Positions 17,586 through 26,442 of a DNA stretch of 64,000 nt are shown here, piece by piece. The DNA lies in the NCBI GenBank assembly GCA_023411645.1, contig JAEYON010000033.1, positions 1-64,000 on the forward strand, read 5' to 3'. Within the stretch, counting starts at the first letter, position 1, and each line of letters opens with the position of its first letter. Origin of the DNA: Bacillota bacterium. Lineage in GTDB: Bacteria; Bacillota; Clostridia; Acetivibrionales; DTU013. A program made the translations under genes and the position numbers. Under the pieces are notes generated by a model, which did no database searches, was not told the DNA's origin, and was given only the letters and a program-made list of their open reading frames with translations.

Positions 17586-18359
17586 ATGCTTGCATATGAG
17601 AGAAAAAGCAGGATTATTGAATATCTCGAGCAGAACGGCAAGGCGGAAGTGAATTCCCTTGCAGAAATGCTTAGTGTTGTTTCGGAGACGATTCGAAGGG
17701 ATCTACGCGAACTTGAACTTCAGGGAGTGCTCAAGAGAACTCATGGCGGCGCCATCATGCAAAACCGGAAGGAGAAGGAATATCCTGTACATGTCAGGGT
17801 CATGAAAAACAGTGTAGAGAAGGACAGACTGTGCCAGAAAGCAGCACAGTATGTCAATGAGGGAGATCTGATATTTGTTGATAACAGCACCACACTGGTG
17901 AATCTGATCAAATATATCGACAACAATATTCAAATGACGATTCTGACCAACTCTGTCAAAGTGCTGCAGGAGTATGCGCAATACCGTAAGGACAATGTGA
18001 CAGTGATCTGCACTGGAGGGGTATTTAACAAGAATAATCTTTCTCTCTCCGGGACTTTTTCTGATAAATTTGTACGTGAATTTTTTCCTAATAAGGCTTT
18101 TCTGTCATGCCACGGAATATCGTCAGAGTATGGCTTCACGGACGGTAATCTGCTGGAAGTAGGATATAAGCGCGATATGATCAAATTGGCTGATAAGGTT
18201 TACTTTTTAATCGATCATACCAAATTCGGAAAGCTGGGACCTATCAGGCTTGGGGGACTGGATATTTGTGATGTTCTGATCACTAATCAGAAACCGGACG
18301 AAGAGATGATAGTCCAACTAAAGCAGGCAAATCCAGAAATGGAGATTGTAGTCATATAA
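17586..18359 (+). CDS. DeoR/GlpR-family transcriptional regulator
   Basis: 257 residues from the ATG at 17586, with CGGAGG six nt upstream; a TTG at 17580 abuts the site. The N-terminal HTH (YERKSRIIEYLEQNG, then SETIRRDLRELELQG and RTHGGA) is the DeoR signature. The DeoRC sugar-phosphate sensor follows, with GDLIFVDNSTT and TILTNS. Such proteins repress sugar operons and respond to a phosphorylated intermediate. It lies between the class II aldolase and the FGGY kinase, 12 nt before the latter. Confidence 0.9.
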   Translation: MLAYERKSRIIEYLEQNGKAEVNSLAEMLSVVSETIRRDLRELELQGVLKRTHGGAIMQNRKEKEYPVHVRVMKNSVEKDRLCQKAAQYVNEGDLIFVDNSTTLVNLIKYIDNNIQMTILTNSVKVLQEYAQYRKDNVTVICTGGVFNKNNLSLSGTFSDKFVREFFPNKAFLSCHGISSEYGFTDGNLLEVGYKRDMIKLADKVYFLIDHTKFGKLGPIRLGGLDICDVLITNQKPDEEMIVQLKQANPEMEIVVI

Positions 18360-18371
18360 CGGAGGACTAGT

Positions 18372-19862
18372 ATGGGCACGGGCACGTCAAGAAATGTACT
18401 GGCATTTGATGCAGGCGGAGGTAGTACCAGGATACAACAGATCGGGTTCACCGGCAGGAAGCTATTCCTGAATCAGATTGCCAGATTCGACAATGGTCCG
18501 GTCATGGCGGGCGACAATTTTCAATGGGACATACTTGGAATATACAGGGACCTGAAAAACGGTCTTCAGATAGCTTCAAAACAGGGAACAGAGATATCTT
18601 CTCTGGGAATTGATACATGGGGTAATGATTTTGCATTACTGGACAAGTCTCTATGTATGCTCGAAAATCCATTTAGTTATCGTGATAAACGAACTGTTGG
18701 CTGTGTTGAGCAGGTCAATCAGAGAGTTGGCGGCAGGGAACTGTTTTCACGCAACGGCATACAGCAGGTGAGGATGAATACTCTCTATCAGTTGTTTTCG
18801 CTTGTAAATAACCGGCCGCATATGCTGGAGATTGCGGACAGACTTCTGTTTATACCGGAGTTGTTGGCGTGGTTTCTCACGGGAGAGCTTCATAATGAAT
18901 ATACAATGGCCACAATATCACAGCTTTACAGTTATGAAGCTGCCGATTGGGATTATCCGCTCATGTCCGAGTTGGGCGTGCCGGGCAAGCTGTTTTCTCC
19001 TGTTGTTATGCCGGGAACTGATATTGGCTGCCTGCTGCCTTCTGTCTGCAACAATCTTGGGATCGAGCCTATGAAGCTTATTGCGGTGGGTTCTCACGAT
19101 ACGGCCTCAGCGGTAGCCGCTGTTCCGAAACCGGAGGGCTCGCCGCTGTATATCAGCAGCGGTACCTGGTCCATCGTAGGCACGGAGACACAGACGCCTG
19201 TTATCAATTCTCAGTCATATGCATTCAACTGTGCTAATGAGGGCGGAGTTAATGGAAAGATACGGATGTTAAAAAACGTTATGGGCTTATGGATAATGCA
19301 GGAGGTACAAAGAAGGTTTACGACCGAAGGGAGAGGCTATACTTTCGAGGAACTCGGTCAGCTTGCAGCTGCATCAAAGCCCTTCGGAGCAGTGATCGAT
19401 CCTGATGACAAATCCTTCTATGAGCCGGTCGATATGCCTGAAATGATACGGGAATACTGCCGCGAAACGGGACAGGCTGTACCTGCGGATGATGGAAGTC
19501 TTGTAAGAACGGTACTGGAAAGCCTTGCTTTTAAATATCGATTTGTCATAGAGGGGGTGGAGAGACTGACAGAAAGAACTTATGACAGCATTAACATTAT
19601 TGGAGGCGGAGCTGCAAATAATCTCCTGTGCACCTTTACAGCCAATTGCTGTAATAAAACTGTGCTTGCCGGTCCCCTTGAGGCCACGGCGCTGGGCAAC
19701 GGACTGGTACAACTGGTTTCTCTCGGTGAGATTGCGAACTATGACCAGGCCAGAGCTCTGGTAAAGAGCAGCTTTCCACAGACGGAATACCATCCGCAGG
19801 ATACGGAACAGTGGGAGGAGCAATATCACAGGTTCCTCATGACTACCGGCCTCTTGAAATAA
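18372..19862 (+). CDS. FGGY-family kinase, rhamnulokinase-like
   Basis: 496 residues, with CGGAGGA before the ATG. N-terminal AFDAGGGSTRI is the phosphate loop; GIDTWGNDFALLD and PFSYRDKRT are typical of the rhamnulokinase branch, as is the C-terminal IIGGGAANNLLC with TANCCNK. RhaB makes L-rhamnulose 1-phosphate, which a class II aldolase then cleaves. Such an aldolase lies in the same gene run, but no rhamnose isomerase is present in the window. The substrate may be L-rhamnulose, L-fuculose or a related ketose. The gene ends at a bidirectional terminator shared with eda. Confidence 0.85.
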   Translation: MGTGTSRNVLAFDAGGGSTRIQQIGFTGRKLFLNQIARFDNGPVMAGDNFQWDILGIYRDLKNGLQIASKQGTEISSLGIDTWGNDFALLDKSLCMLENPFSYRDKRTVGCVEQVNQRVGGRELFSRNGIQQVRMNTLYQLFSLVNNRPHMLEIADRLLFIPELLAWFLTGELHNEYTMATISQLYSYEAADWDYPLMSELGVPGKLFSPVVMPGTDIGCLLPSVCNNLGIEPMKLIAVGSHDTASAVAAVPKPEGSPLYISSGTWSIVGTETQTPVINSQSYAFNCANEGGVNGKIRMLKNVMGLWIMQEVQRRFTTEGRGYTFEELGQLAAASKPFGAVIDPDDKSFYEPVDMPEMIREYCRETGQAVPADDGSLVRTVLESLAFKYRFVIEGVERLTERTYDSINIIGGGAANNLLCTFTANCCNKTVLAGPLEATALGNGLVQLVSLGEIANYDQARALVKSSFPQTEYHPQDTEQWEEQYHRFLMTTGLLK

Positions 19863-19869
19863 TAATCAG

Positions 19870-19911
19870 CAAAAAACCCTCCGACTATGCAATCGAAGGG
19901 TTTATCTTTTT
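19870..19911. terminator. Bidirectional terminator between the FGGY kinase and eda
   Basis: AAACCCT (19874-19880) pairs with AGGGTTT (19897-19903), with further TCGA/CCGA pairing inside. A-run before and T-run after let it serve both converging genes. Confidence 0.8.
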
Positions 19912-19915
19912 GACT

Positions 19916-20560
19916 CTACTTATTTCTTGCTTCTTTGATCTTTGCAACAAATTCAGCAGCGAGCTTTGTTATACTGGCATAGTCGCCCGTTTTTGCGCCT
20001 GCAGTAAGGCTTCCGCCTGCGCCGACTGCCACCGCGCCTGCTTTGATCCATTCTCCCACATTGTCGATGCTGACTCCGCCTGTCGGCATCATATTAGCCT
20101 GCGGCAGAGGTCCCTTGATTGCTTTAATGATCTTCGGACCGAATGCTTCACCCGGGAAGACCTTGAGGATATCGGCACCAAGCTCCATTGCTTCCACAAC
20201 TCCTTCAACCGTCATGACGCCGGGCATGCAGGGAACCTGATATCTGTTGCACAGTTTGAGCGTTTCACGGCTCAGATACGGGCTGACAACGTACTGCGCG
20301 CCGGAGAGGATTGCGATTCTTGCTGTTTCGGGATCCAGAACGGTGCCGGCGCCGATGATGATCTTACCGGAATATTCTTTTGCCAGCTCTTCGATTACTT
20401 TTGTTGCACCGGGAACTGTATAGGTAATCTCAATTGCAGCCGCGCCGCCTTCCAGACATGCATCAGTGATTTTTTTGGCCATATCCGGATTGTCTGCTCT
20501 TACGACGACAACCAGACCGGAATCGGTTATTTTTTTTATGATTTCCCATTTTTTGCTCAT
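19916..20560 (-). CDS. eda: KDPG/KHG aldolase (2-dehydro-3-deoxy-phosphogluconate aldolase)
   Basis: 214 residues from the ATG at 20560, with AGGAGG upstream; a farther ATG at 20608 would overlap the preceding gene's 3' end. A trimeric class I aldolase with EITYTVPGA (usual EITLRTPxA), the Schiff-base Lys in DILKVFPGE, and the phosphate site MPTGGV. It splits 2-keto-3-deoxy-6-phosphogluconate to pyruvate and glyceraldehyde 3-phosphate, or works on 4-hydroxy-2-oxoglutarate. It is the last gene of a five-gene minus-strand run with a cupin isomerase and two dehydrogenases, but no KDG kinase or dehydratase is seen nearby. Confidence 0.9.
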   Translation of the reverse strand: MSKKWEIIKKITDSGLVVVVRADNPDMAKKITDACLEGGAAAIEITYTVPGATKVIEELAKEYSGKIIIGAGTVLDPETARIAILSGAQYVVSPYLSRETLKLCNRYQVPCMPGVMTVEGVVEAMELGADILKVFPGEAFGPKIIKAIKGPLPQANMMPTGGVSIDNVGEWIKAGAVAVGAGGSLTAGAKTGDYASITKLAAEFVAKIKEARNK

Positions 20561-20598
20561 GCTGCTTCCTCCTGTAAGTTTTTCTCTATCCGATGGGT

Positions 20599-21174
20599 TC
20601 ATTTCCACTTCGGATTGTCTACTATCACGGGCTGCCCATCTTTTTCGACGATCAGCTTTCTGTAACCTTTTGTCTCTATTGTACCATAATCATGACCTGC
20701 ATCGGCACGAAATACGAAGAAAGTTACAAGTTTTTCATTTCCCACATTGATACTTCTGTGAGCATATCTCTTAGGCACGTAGACAGCTTTGCCCGGCGTC
20801 ATCAACTGTGCATCCCAGTCACCCTCCGGACTTTCCATCAGCATATAGCCCTTGCCGCTGAGACAATAGTAAACTTCAGCGGTATCCAGTATGGTATGGA
20901 AGTGGCCTTTTGTCATAAAGTATTCATTACCGACCTTGCCAGGGTAAACAATACTGGTGCCAAAAAGCAGGTCACCCGGCGTTTCCGGCAGTTTCAACTC
21001 ATAAAACTCATAGACCAGCTCATCATTTGCCTTAACTGCCGCATCAAAAGCCGCGTCATCAGCATACATGCCCTTCATATTTGAAAGGATGCGCCGGGTT
21101 GGCTCCTTCTCATTTGACATGCCTGTTTTAAGATCAAAAAACATATTAAATGGCGTTACATTTAATTCGCTCAT
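20599..21174 (-). CDS. Cupin-type glucose-6-phosphate isomerase
   Basis: 191 residues. Matches the archaeal-type PGI cupin family (cupin_2/GPI): GHFHTILDTAEVYYCLSGKG supplies His, His and Glu metal ligands, and PKRYAHRSINVG the last His. These metal enzymes interconvert glucose and fructose 6-phosphates. The family is unrelated to standard Pgi and is found in archaea and scattered bacteria. The gene lies 39 nt before eda and 28 nt after an AroE-like dehydrogenase, so its natural substrate here may be another sugar phosphate. Confidence 0.8.
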   Translation of the reverse strand: MSELNVTPFNMFFDLKTGMSNEKEPTRRILSNMKGMYADDAAFDAAVKANDELVYEFYELKLPETPGDLLFGTSIVYPGKVGNEYFMTKGHFHTILDTAEVYYCLSGKGYMLMESPEGDWDAQLMTPGKAVYVPKRYAHRSINVGNEKLVTFFVFRADAGHDYGTIETKGYRKLIVEKDGQPVIVDNPKWK

Positions 21175-21201
21175 ATATTTCTCCTTTTCTTCTTATTGTT
21201 A

Positions 21202-22149
21202 TCATCCATTGCGTATTTCATTTGCGATTCTGTCACATTCATCAAACAGTTTTCCTGAGATGTCTATATGGAACACTTCGGCGATGACTTGAGTCCAGCC
21301 GTGCACGAAATAGATCCAGCCGTCCTCTACGTGAAGATTTTTCTTTTCCTTCTGAGCCAGTGCCTGATGCATGAACAGCAGGTCGCCCCTATAGTTGATT
21401 TCCCAGATGAGGCTGTTTTCAGGGAATTCAACGGCATCGGTAAGAGGGGAGCCGGGTCTGTCCTTGCCAAGACCTGTCGCGTTTACGATCAATGAATAAG
21501 GTTTGAGGCTTCTGACCAGCGCGTTGTTTTGTTCAGGCTCGGGTGTCAGGTAAAATTCTGCATTTGCATCGGGGTTGATCACTCCGACATGTCTTTGAAT
21601 TTCATCGAGTCTTGGTTTGCTTCTATTGCCAACAACAAGTCTGGAGGGGATGTTATCACCCTTGTTTTTATTAAGAAGGTAGGCGCTCATTGCAATTGCG
21701 CTGCCGCCTGCGCCCAGGAGCAGAACCTCTCCGTCATGATCTTTGAAGAAGTTCTTCGGAACGAAGGCTTCCATTGCAAGTCCGCTGGATATAGGATCCT
21801 TTGCATACCCCTCAAGCCTGCCGTCCTTCTTGGAAATGGAGGAGAGCTCACCAAACATGGACGCATAAGGGTCCAGATACTCAAACATATCATGGCAGGC
21901 ATTGTAAAGGTCGATTTTATGCGTGGTAACAAGAGCTCCGAGAGATAGTTCATCATTTTTAATAAAATCGACGACTTCTCTGTACACCTCAGGCTTTGCA
22001 TGAATCTCAATGTCGATACCTTTGATTACTGCATCCTTGAGTCCCAAAACTTCAGCCCATCTGGGGAACACCTTCATGATGGAGGATTTGGTGGTTGTTA
22101 CACCAATGAAATAAATTGTTGGTTGTGTTGCTTTTGCTGGTAGATTCAT
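21202..22149 (-). CDS. Shikimate dehydrogenase-family oxidoreductase in a sugar operon
   Basis: 315 residues. The AroE two-domain plan is visible. The catalytic Lys lies in GALVTTHKIDLYNACHD and the catalytic Asp in LEGYAKDPISSG, where AroE has xGxNTDxxG. The NAD(P) loop is LLGAGGSAIAMSAYL, and IVNATGLGKD precedes the C-terminus. The Asn-Thr that holds shikimate is replaced by Ala-Lys, and the substrate end IGAVNT reads FGELSS. The active pair is kept but the binding pocket is altered, so the substrate is probably not shikimate. No aromatic synthesis genes are near. A sugar-derived hydroxyacid or cyclitol is possible. Confidence 0.8.
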   Translation of the reverse strand: MNLPAKATQPTIYFIGVTTTKSSIMKVFPRWAEVLGLKDAVIKGIDIEIHAKPEVYREVVDFIKNDELSLGALVTTHKIDLYNACHDMFEYLDPYASMFGELSSISKKDGRLEGYAKDPISSGLAMEAFVPKNFFKDHDGEVLLLGAGGSAIAMSAYLLNKNKGDNIPSRLVVGNRSKPRLDEIQRHVGVINPDANAEFYLTPEPEQNNALVRSLKPYSLIVNATGLGKDRPGSPLTDAVEFPENSLIWEINYRGDLLFMHQALAQKEKKNLHVEDGWIYFVHGWTQVIAEVFHIDISGKLFDECDRIANEIRNG

Positions 22150-22199
22150 TGTGATCTCCTTTCATTTTCTTGTTTTATTGTTGTAATAAGTATCTTGAT

Positions 22200-23141
22200 T
22201 TATTGTTCTAGCAAATCTAATAGATTTTGTGTTGAAACAAGTGCCATTTTTTCTCCGGCTTCGGCTGTAAATGCGCCTATATGTGGTGTAAGTATGAAAT
22301 TGTCAAGTGTCAGGAGCTTTTCATCCTTTGCTGGAGGCTCGCTTGAAAACACGTCCTGTGCCGCTCCGGCGATCTGACCGGATACCAGGGCTTCATACAG
22401 GGCTTGTTCATCTACCAGCTCACCTCTGGATGTATTGATAAGGATCGAATTTGGTTTCATCCTACTGAGAGAGTCTTTGTTTATAATATGCCTCGTTTCA
22501 GTTGTGGCAGGCACATGCAGCGAGATAATATCGCTTTGTGAAAAAAGCACATTCAGATCGTCAAGCTTTGTGATAGCGTATTGATCCAGAAATTGCTCAT
22601 CCTTGAACCACGGATCATAGATGTAAACCTGCATTTCAAGGCCACGCGCCCTTCTGGCAACCTCGCGTCCAATCATTCCGCCGCCAACCACACCGAGCTT
22701 TTTACCAGTCAATTCGAACCCACAGGTGCGGCTCCAGCCTGCGTTTTTTACTCCAGCCGAATTAGCCGGAATATCTCGTGCCAATGTAAATATTAACGCA
22801 ATGGCCAACTCTGCTACAGATATATTATTGGTGCCGACAGCATTGCGTACTTTGATTCCTAGCTCTGCTGCCTTGTCCAGGGCAATGTTGTCCATACCGA
22901 CACCGTATTTTGAAATAGCTTTTAAATCCTTCAGTTCCTGCAGCACAGAGGCTGACAAGGGATCAACACCAACTATGATACCGGTCACATTATCTTTTGC
23001 GCATTCAATGATTTCAGCCTCAGTCATTGTTCGTCCAAAAGTGTTTTCAATGATTTCATATCCTTTTGATTCCAGAAGGGGATAGGCCTTCTGTTTGTGA
23101 TTCTTGAACGATTTTGGTGTGATTAGAATTTTTTCTCTCAT
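22200..23141 (-). CDS. D-isomer-specific 2-hydroxyacid dehydrogenase (phosphoglycerate dehydrogenase-like)
   Basis: 313 residues. Domain plan is substrate-NAD-substrate: NAD loop LGVVGGGMIGREVARRARG around residue 145, Arg region INTSRGELVDEQALYEAL, and catalytic His in LTPHIGAFT. It lacks the C-terminal ACT regulatory domain of SerA, and no serine biosynthesis genes surround it. It is the first gene of the minus-strand operon leading to eda and sits beside an inverted repeat that resembles sites near the GntR gene. It likely oxidises or reduces a sugar-derived 2-hydroxy acid. Confidence 0.85.
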   Translation of the reverse strand: MREKILITPKSFKNHKQKAYPLLESKGYEIIENTFGRTMTEAEIIECAKDNVTGIIVGVDPLSASVLQELKDLKAISKYGVGMDNIALDKAAELGIKVRNAVGTNNISVAELAIALIFTLARDIPANSAGVKNAGWSRTCGFELTGKKLGVVGGGMIGREVARRARGLEMQVYIYDPWFKDEQFLDQYAITKLDDLNVLFSQSDIISLHVPATTETRHIINKDSLSRMKPNSILINTSRGELVDEQALYEALVSGQIAGAAQDVFSSEPPAKDEKLLTLDNFILTPHIGAFTAEAGEKMALVSTQNLLDLLEQ

Positions 23142-23205
23142 TGTACGTAATCCTTTCTTTTAATAGTTGCCTTTATTATTTACATTAATGATACAAATAA
23201 TTTTC

Positions 23206-23231
23206 TGTAATAATGTAAGTATGTTATTACA
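23206..23231. promoter_or_regulatory. Candidate GntR operator before the dehydrogenase operon
   Basis: TGTAATAA (23206-23213) and TTATTACA (23224-23231) form a perfect 8-bp inverted repeat with a 10-bp spacer. A related TGTAATTACA palindrome lies at the GntR gene's own promoter (24049-24058), and a TGTAATAAG half occurs before the AroE-like gene. Confidence 0.5.
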
Positions 23232-23246
23232 AAGATACAGAAAAAA

Positions 23247-24005
23247 TTATCTAAGCTGGCGTTTTAGCTCAAATGTAAACTTGCTGCGGTCACTCCTGTA
23301 CTTGGCGAATGAGTATTCAACAGGCGTACCATTTTCCAGAGCAATAACACTTTCAAAATAATGCACTGGGGCTCCTTTTGGTATATTAAGCAGCTTTGCT
23401 TCAAAATCGCCTGCGATCATGGATTCAAGAGATCTGGTGGCAGTGGAAATCAGCATGCCGCTTTCTTTCTCAATAATTTCATATATGGACATTTTCTCCA
23501 AATCGTGAGTCATCAGTCCGGGGCATACCTTGTAGGGGACATAAGTAATGACGAATACAATGGGTTCTTCGTCAGCAAACCTTAAGCGGGTAAGCTTGAT
23601 CACATCGTCGCCTTCATTGATCTTCAATGTTTGAGCTACTTTTTCATCACACATGACCAGCTCTCTTGCTAATATCTTTGTGGAAGGGTTCAGGCCCTTT
23701 TTTTTCATCTCATTATTGAAGCTATCGAGCACAAGCAGAAAATCCTGAGCAATTTTTGGTTTTGCTATAAATGTTCCTTTGGCCTTGATACGATAGAGGT
23801 AACCCTCCACGACCAATTCATTAATGGCCTGGCGAACGGTTGGTCTGCTGATGCCAAAGTGCTCGCTAATTTCAACCTCTGTTGGAATCGGTGCTTCAGA
23901 ATCATCGTGGCGCTCTTTTATATACTCCAGCAAAATGGTCTTCAACTGGTAGTAAAGAGGGATAGGTATATTTTTATTAAGAGTTTTGTTGCCACTAAAA
24001 AGCAT
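23247..24005 (-). CDS. GntR/HutC-family regulator with UTRA domain (second copy)
   Basis: 252 residues, with GAGGA seven nt before the ATG. N-terminal winged helix (PLYYQLKTILLEYI and SRPTVRQAINELVVEGYLYR) and a UTRA sensor from about residue 95. It shares the overall plan with the GntR protein at 11329-12066 but differs clearly in sequence, so it should read a different signal. It lies directly upstream of the hydroxyacid dehydrogenase-AroE-PGI-eda genes on the same strand and probably represses them and itself. Confidence 0.88.
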   Translation of the reverse strand: MLFSGNKTLNKNIPIPLYYQLKTILLEYIKERHDDSEAPIPTEVEISEHFGISRPTVRQAINELVVEGYLYRIKAKGTFIAKPKIAQDFLLVLDSFNNEMKKKGLNPSTKILARELVMCDEKVAQTLKINEGDDVIKLTRLRFADEEPIVFVITYVPYKVCPGLMTHDLEKMSIYEIIEKESGMLISTATRSLESMIAGDFEAKLLNIPKGAPVHYFESVIALENGTPVEYSFAKYRSDRSKFTFELKRQLR

Positions 24006-24048
24006 TCATTAGTCCTCAATTCGCAATTATTAGTTTCCTTTGTTATTA

Positions 24049-24058
24049 TGTAATTACA
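24049..24058. promoter_or_regulatory. Candidate GntR autoregulatory operator
   Basis: TGTAATTACA is a 10-bp palindrome touching the minus-strand -10 box of the GntR promoter. It resembles the repeat at 23206-23231. Confidence 0.4.
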
Positions 24059-24086
24059 TTATACTGATATTATTATACATTGTAAA
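24058..24086 (-). promoter_or_regulatory. Promoter of the second GntR gene
   Basis: On the minus strand TTTACA (24081-24086) and TATAAT (24058-24063) are spaced by 17 bp. The rest of the gap up to 24291 is A/T-rich, and I see no gene in it. Confidence 0.6.
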
Positions 24087-24291
24087 GCTATAAAAGTCTA
24101 CAGATATGTTGTAAGGAAATTCGAGATAATTTGCCATAAAATTAGTGATATTTGTCAAGGAATTAGCACATATAATTATTCAACCAAGTTAAACCGCCTG
24201 TTATCAGACAATATATACCGTATTGCGTATTGCTGTTTGTTAACATATTTATTGATATCAAAACTAAAAAAGTAAAGTGAGTGTGGATATA

Positions 24292-25287
24292 ATGAGTAAT
24301 GGATCAAGATATTCAAGAATGTTTGTAATTCTAGGTGTGGTACTGATGGTAGTGGGAATTATTCTGGCATTAGCTAATTTCACAGGCTTGGGTCTCAACA
24401 GTTTTTCTTCCTTCAACCAAATTTTTGGCATTGTTCGCAGCAATAATAACGATGTAGACGTGGAAAGAACTGAATCGGTCAGAGGAATAAGCCATATCTC
24501 AGTTGCTTCGGTCAGTGATAACATCAACCTGATCCCGGTCGATTCTGACGAGATAAAAGCGCATTACTACGGCAGCTACTCCACAAGCAACCCCGATTAC
24601 CGGCCTGAGCTTGTTGTCGAAAAGAAAGGATCTCAACTCAACATAGAAATTAAGTACCAGTCCAATCATGTGCATGTAAGCTTTTTCAGCAATCTAAAGC
24701 TGGATGTATATATACCGATGCAGTTTAAAGACGATCTTGTGATTAATAGCACTTCGGGCGAGGTTGCGGTTGGCAGGTTTGAGCTTCACGAGATGGATTA
24801 CTCAAACACCTCGGGCAACTTAAATGCGGAGTGGATCGATGCAGAAAAAGCCACTCTGAGCACCACTTCCGGGGAAACAATGTTAGCTGGCAAATTCGAA
24901 AGCTTCAAATACACAACAACCTCAGGGAATTTTGTATCTGACGACTTTACATCAAAAAAGACCGAGTTCAATACAACGTCGGGAGAGATCAGCCTGGCAG
25001 GACAGATGGGGGATGTTAAAGCAGAAGCTATCAGCGGCAACTTGAATTTTTCATATTCACATTTTGGAAATACCATTGAAGCAAATACTGTGTCCGGTGA
25101 GGTTGAGATACGGCTTCCTGAGGACGCCGGCTTTGAACTGGAATATGGCACTGTGTCGGGAGATGCCCAATGTGACTTTGCAGTATCTGGCAGTCAGGGA
25201 AAGAAGGGTTTGAAGGGTACAGTCGGCAGTGGTGAAGGAGCTGTCCGTATAAATACGGTTTCAGGCAATCTCAAAATCCGCAAATAA
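24292..25287 (+). CDS. DUF4097-type beta-strand repeat membrane protein
   Basis: 331 residues from the ATG at 24292; an in-frame GTG at 24277 is possible and neither has a strong ribosome binding site. One N-terminal membrane helix (residues about 10-30) is followed by a long beta-repeat domain. Turns recur about every 18-20 residues in the forms TSGEVAVG, TSGNLNAE, TTSGETMLAG, TTSGNFVSD and VSGDAQCD. This is the DUF4097/LiaG-like fold predicted to form a beta helix outside the cell. In Firmicutes such proteins often belong to envelope-stress operons. No sensor kinase or PspC gene is adjacent. Confidence 0.8.
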   Translation: MSNGSRYSRMFVILGVVLMVVGIILALANFTGLGLNSFSSFNQIFGIVRSNNNDVDVERTESVRGISHISVASVSDNINLIPVDSDEIKAHYYGSYSTSNPDYRPELVVEKKGSQLNIEIKYQSNHVHVSFFSNLKLDVYIPMQFKDDLVINSTSGEVAVGRFELHEMDYSNTSGNLNAEWIDAEKATLSTTSGETMLAGKFESFKYTTTSGNFVSDDFTSKKTEFNTTSGEISLAGQMGDVKAEAISGNLNFSYSHFGNTIEANTVSGEVEIRLPEDAGFELEYGTVSGDAQCDFAVSGSQGKKGLKGTVGSGEGAVRINTVSGNLKIRK

Positions 25288-25344
25288 ATTACCGGATAAC
25301 TAAAAACGACCGTTTTGGCATATTATAGTGCGGGAGGTGATAGT

Positions 25345-26442
25345 ATGCCAAAGGGTAAAGTTAGAAATATGTTTCCGGGTGGGAATACATCAAAGGGATT
25401 TTTCAGTTACTATCAGTACATTATCAATGAAGAAGAAGCTAAAAGGATTTTTATTATGAAGGGCGGCCCCGGCGTGGGCAAAAGCAGCTTTATGAAAAAA
25501 GCTTCCGAAGTGATGGTACAGCGCGGATATGATGTGGAGCACATGCATTGTTCCAGCGATAATCACAGTCTTGATGGAGTTGTGATACCGGGTCTTGGCG
25601 TTGCTTTGATCGATGGAACCGCACCGCATGTAACTGATCCGAGGAGCCCTGGTGTTATTGACGAAATTATCAATCTGGGGGATTATTGGGACGAAGCCGC
25701 TCTGTGTCGGAATCGCGAAAAGATCATAAGAATAAAAAACGAAATAGGCGGTTGTTTTGCAAGAGCATACAGGTATTTGGCTGCCGCCTCATGCATATAT
25801 GAGGACAGCGCAGCATTATATGGGTCTGATGTTGATGAAGCGAAGGTGAATATTCTTGCAAAGGAATTGATCACCGAGCTTCTGGAGGGCATCCCTATGT
25901 CTGCAAGGGTATCCAGAGAAAGGCGGATGTTTGCCAGCGCAATTACACCGGATGGATTTGTTAATTATCTGGATGATCTGATGATTGCGGATAACATTTA
26001 TAAGCTAGTTGGATTTCCTGGGGCTGGTACGGAAAAGCTTCTGGAGAAGATCAAATCAGCAGCGCTGGAAAGGGGACTCCCCGTGGAAGCTTTTTATTGC
26101 GCCTTTGACCCCGCAAAGCTCGAACATCTTATTATACCGGGATTAAACTCAGCATTTACAACAGTTAACGAATACCATTCAACAGATGTCTGTTCGTTGA
26201 GAGAAATTGATTTTTCGGAGTTTCTGGATGAAAGACTGACATCTTTGAGAAGATGCGAAATTGAATATAACCGGACTCAGTTTGACGTACTGCTTGACAA
26301 GGCGATTGATTTGATACATAGCGCAAAAGACCTTCACGACGAGTTGGAAGCCTGTTACATTCCTGCGATGAATTTTAAGGGAGTGCAGGAAAAATGGGAA
26401 AGGGTCATGGAAAGGATTATTGGCTATATTTGTATTGACTAA
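25345..26442 (+). CDS. P-loop NTPase of unknown role (PRK06851-like), with two P-loop halves
   Basis: 365 residues from the ATG at 25345, with GGGAGGTGA upstream. The first half has a full Walker A (KGGPGVGKSSFMKKA, near residue 43). The second half repeats the layout, with KLVGFPGAGTEKLLEKI near residue 225, but this second loop lacks the GKS/T core. Paired phrases VVIPGLGVALIDGT and LIIPGLNSAFTTVN follow each loop, which indicates an internal duplication with one inactive copy. The function of the family is not known to me. It is 57 nt after the DUF4097 gene and just before an ECF transporter operon. Confidence 0.75.
   Translation: MPKGKVRNMFPGGNTSKGFFSYYQYIINEEEAKRIFIMKGGPGVGKSSFMKKASEVMVQRGYDVEHMHCSSDNHSLDGVVIPGLGVALIDGTAPHVTDPRSPGVIDEIINLGDYWDEAALCRNREKIIRIKNEIGGCFARAYRYLAAASCIYEDSAALYGSDVDEAKVNILAKELITELLEGIPMSARVSRERRMFASAITPDGFVNYLDDLMIADNIYKLVGFPGAGTEKLLEKIKSAALERGLPVEAFYCAFDPAKLEHLIIPGLNSAFTTVNEYHSTDVCSLREIDFSEFLDERLTSLRRCEIEYNRTQFDVLLDKAIDLIHSAKDLHDELEACYIPAMNFKGVQEKWERVMERIIGYICID

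Noticed and set aside
19811..20665. 284-residue open frame on the plus strand
   Set aside because: It overlaps the end of the FGGY kinase and all of eda on the other strand, both clear families. Its own translation is Cys/Phe-rich nonsense.
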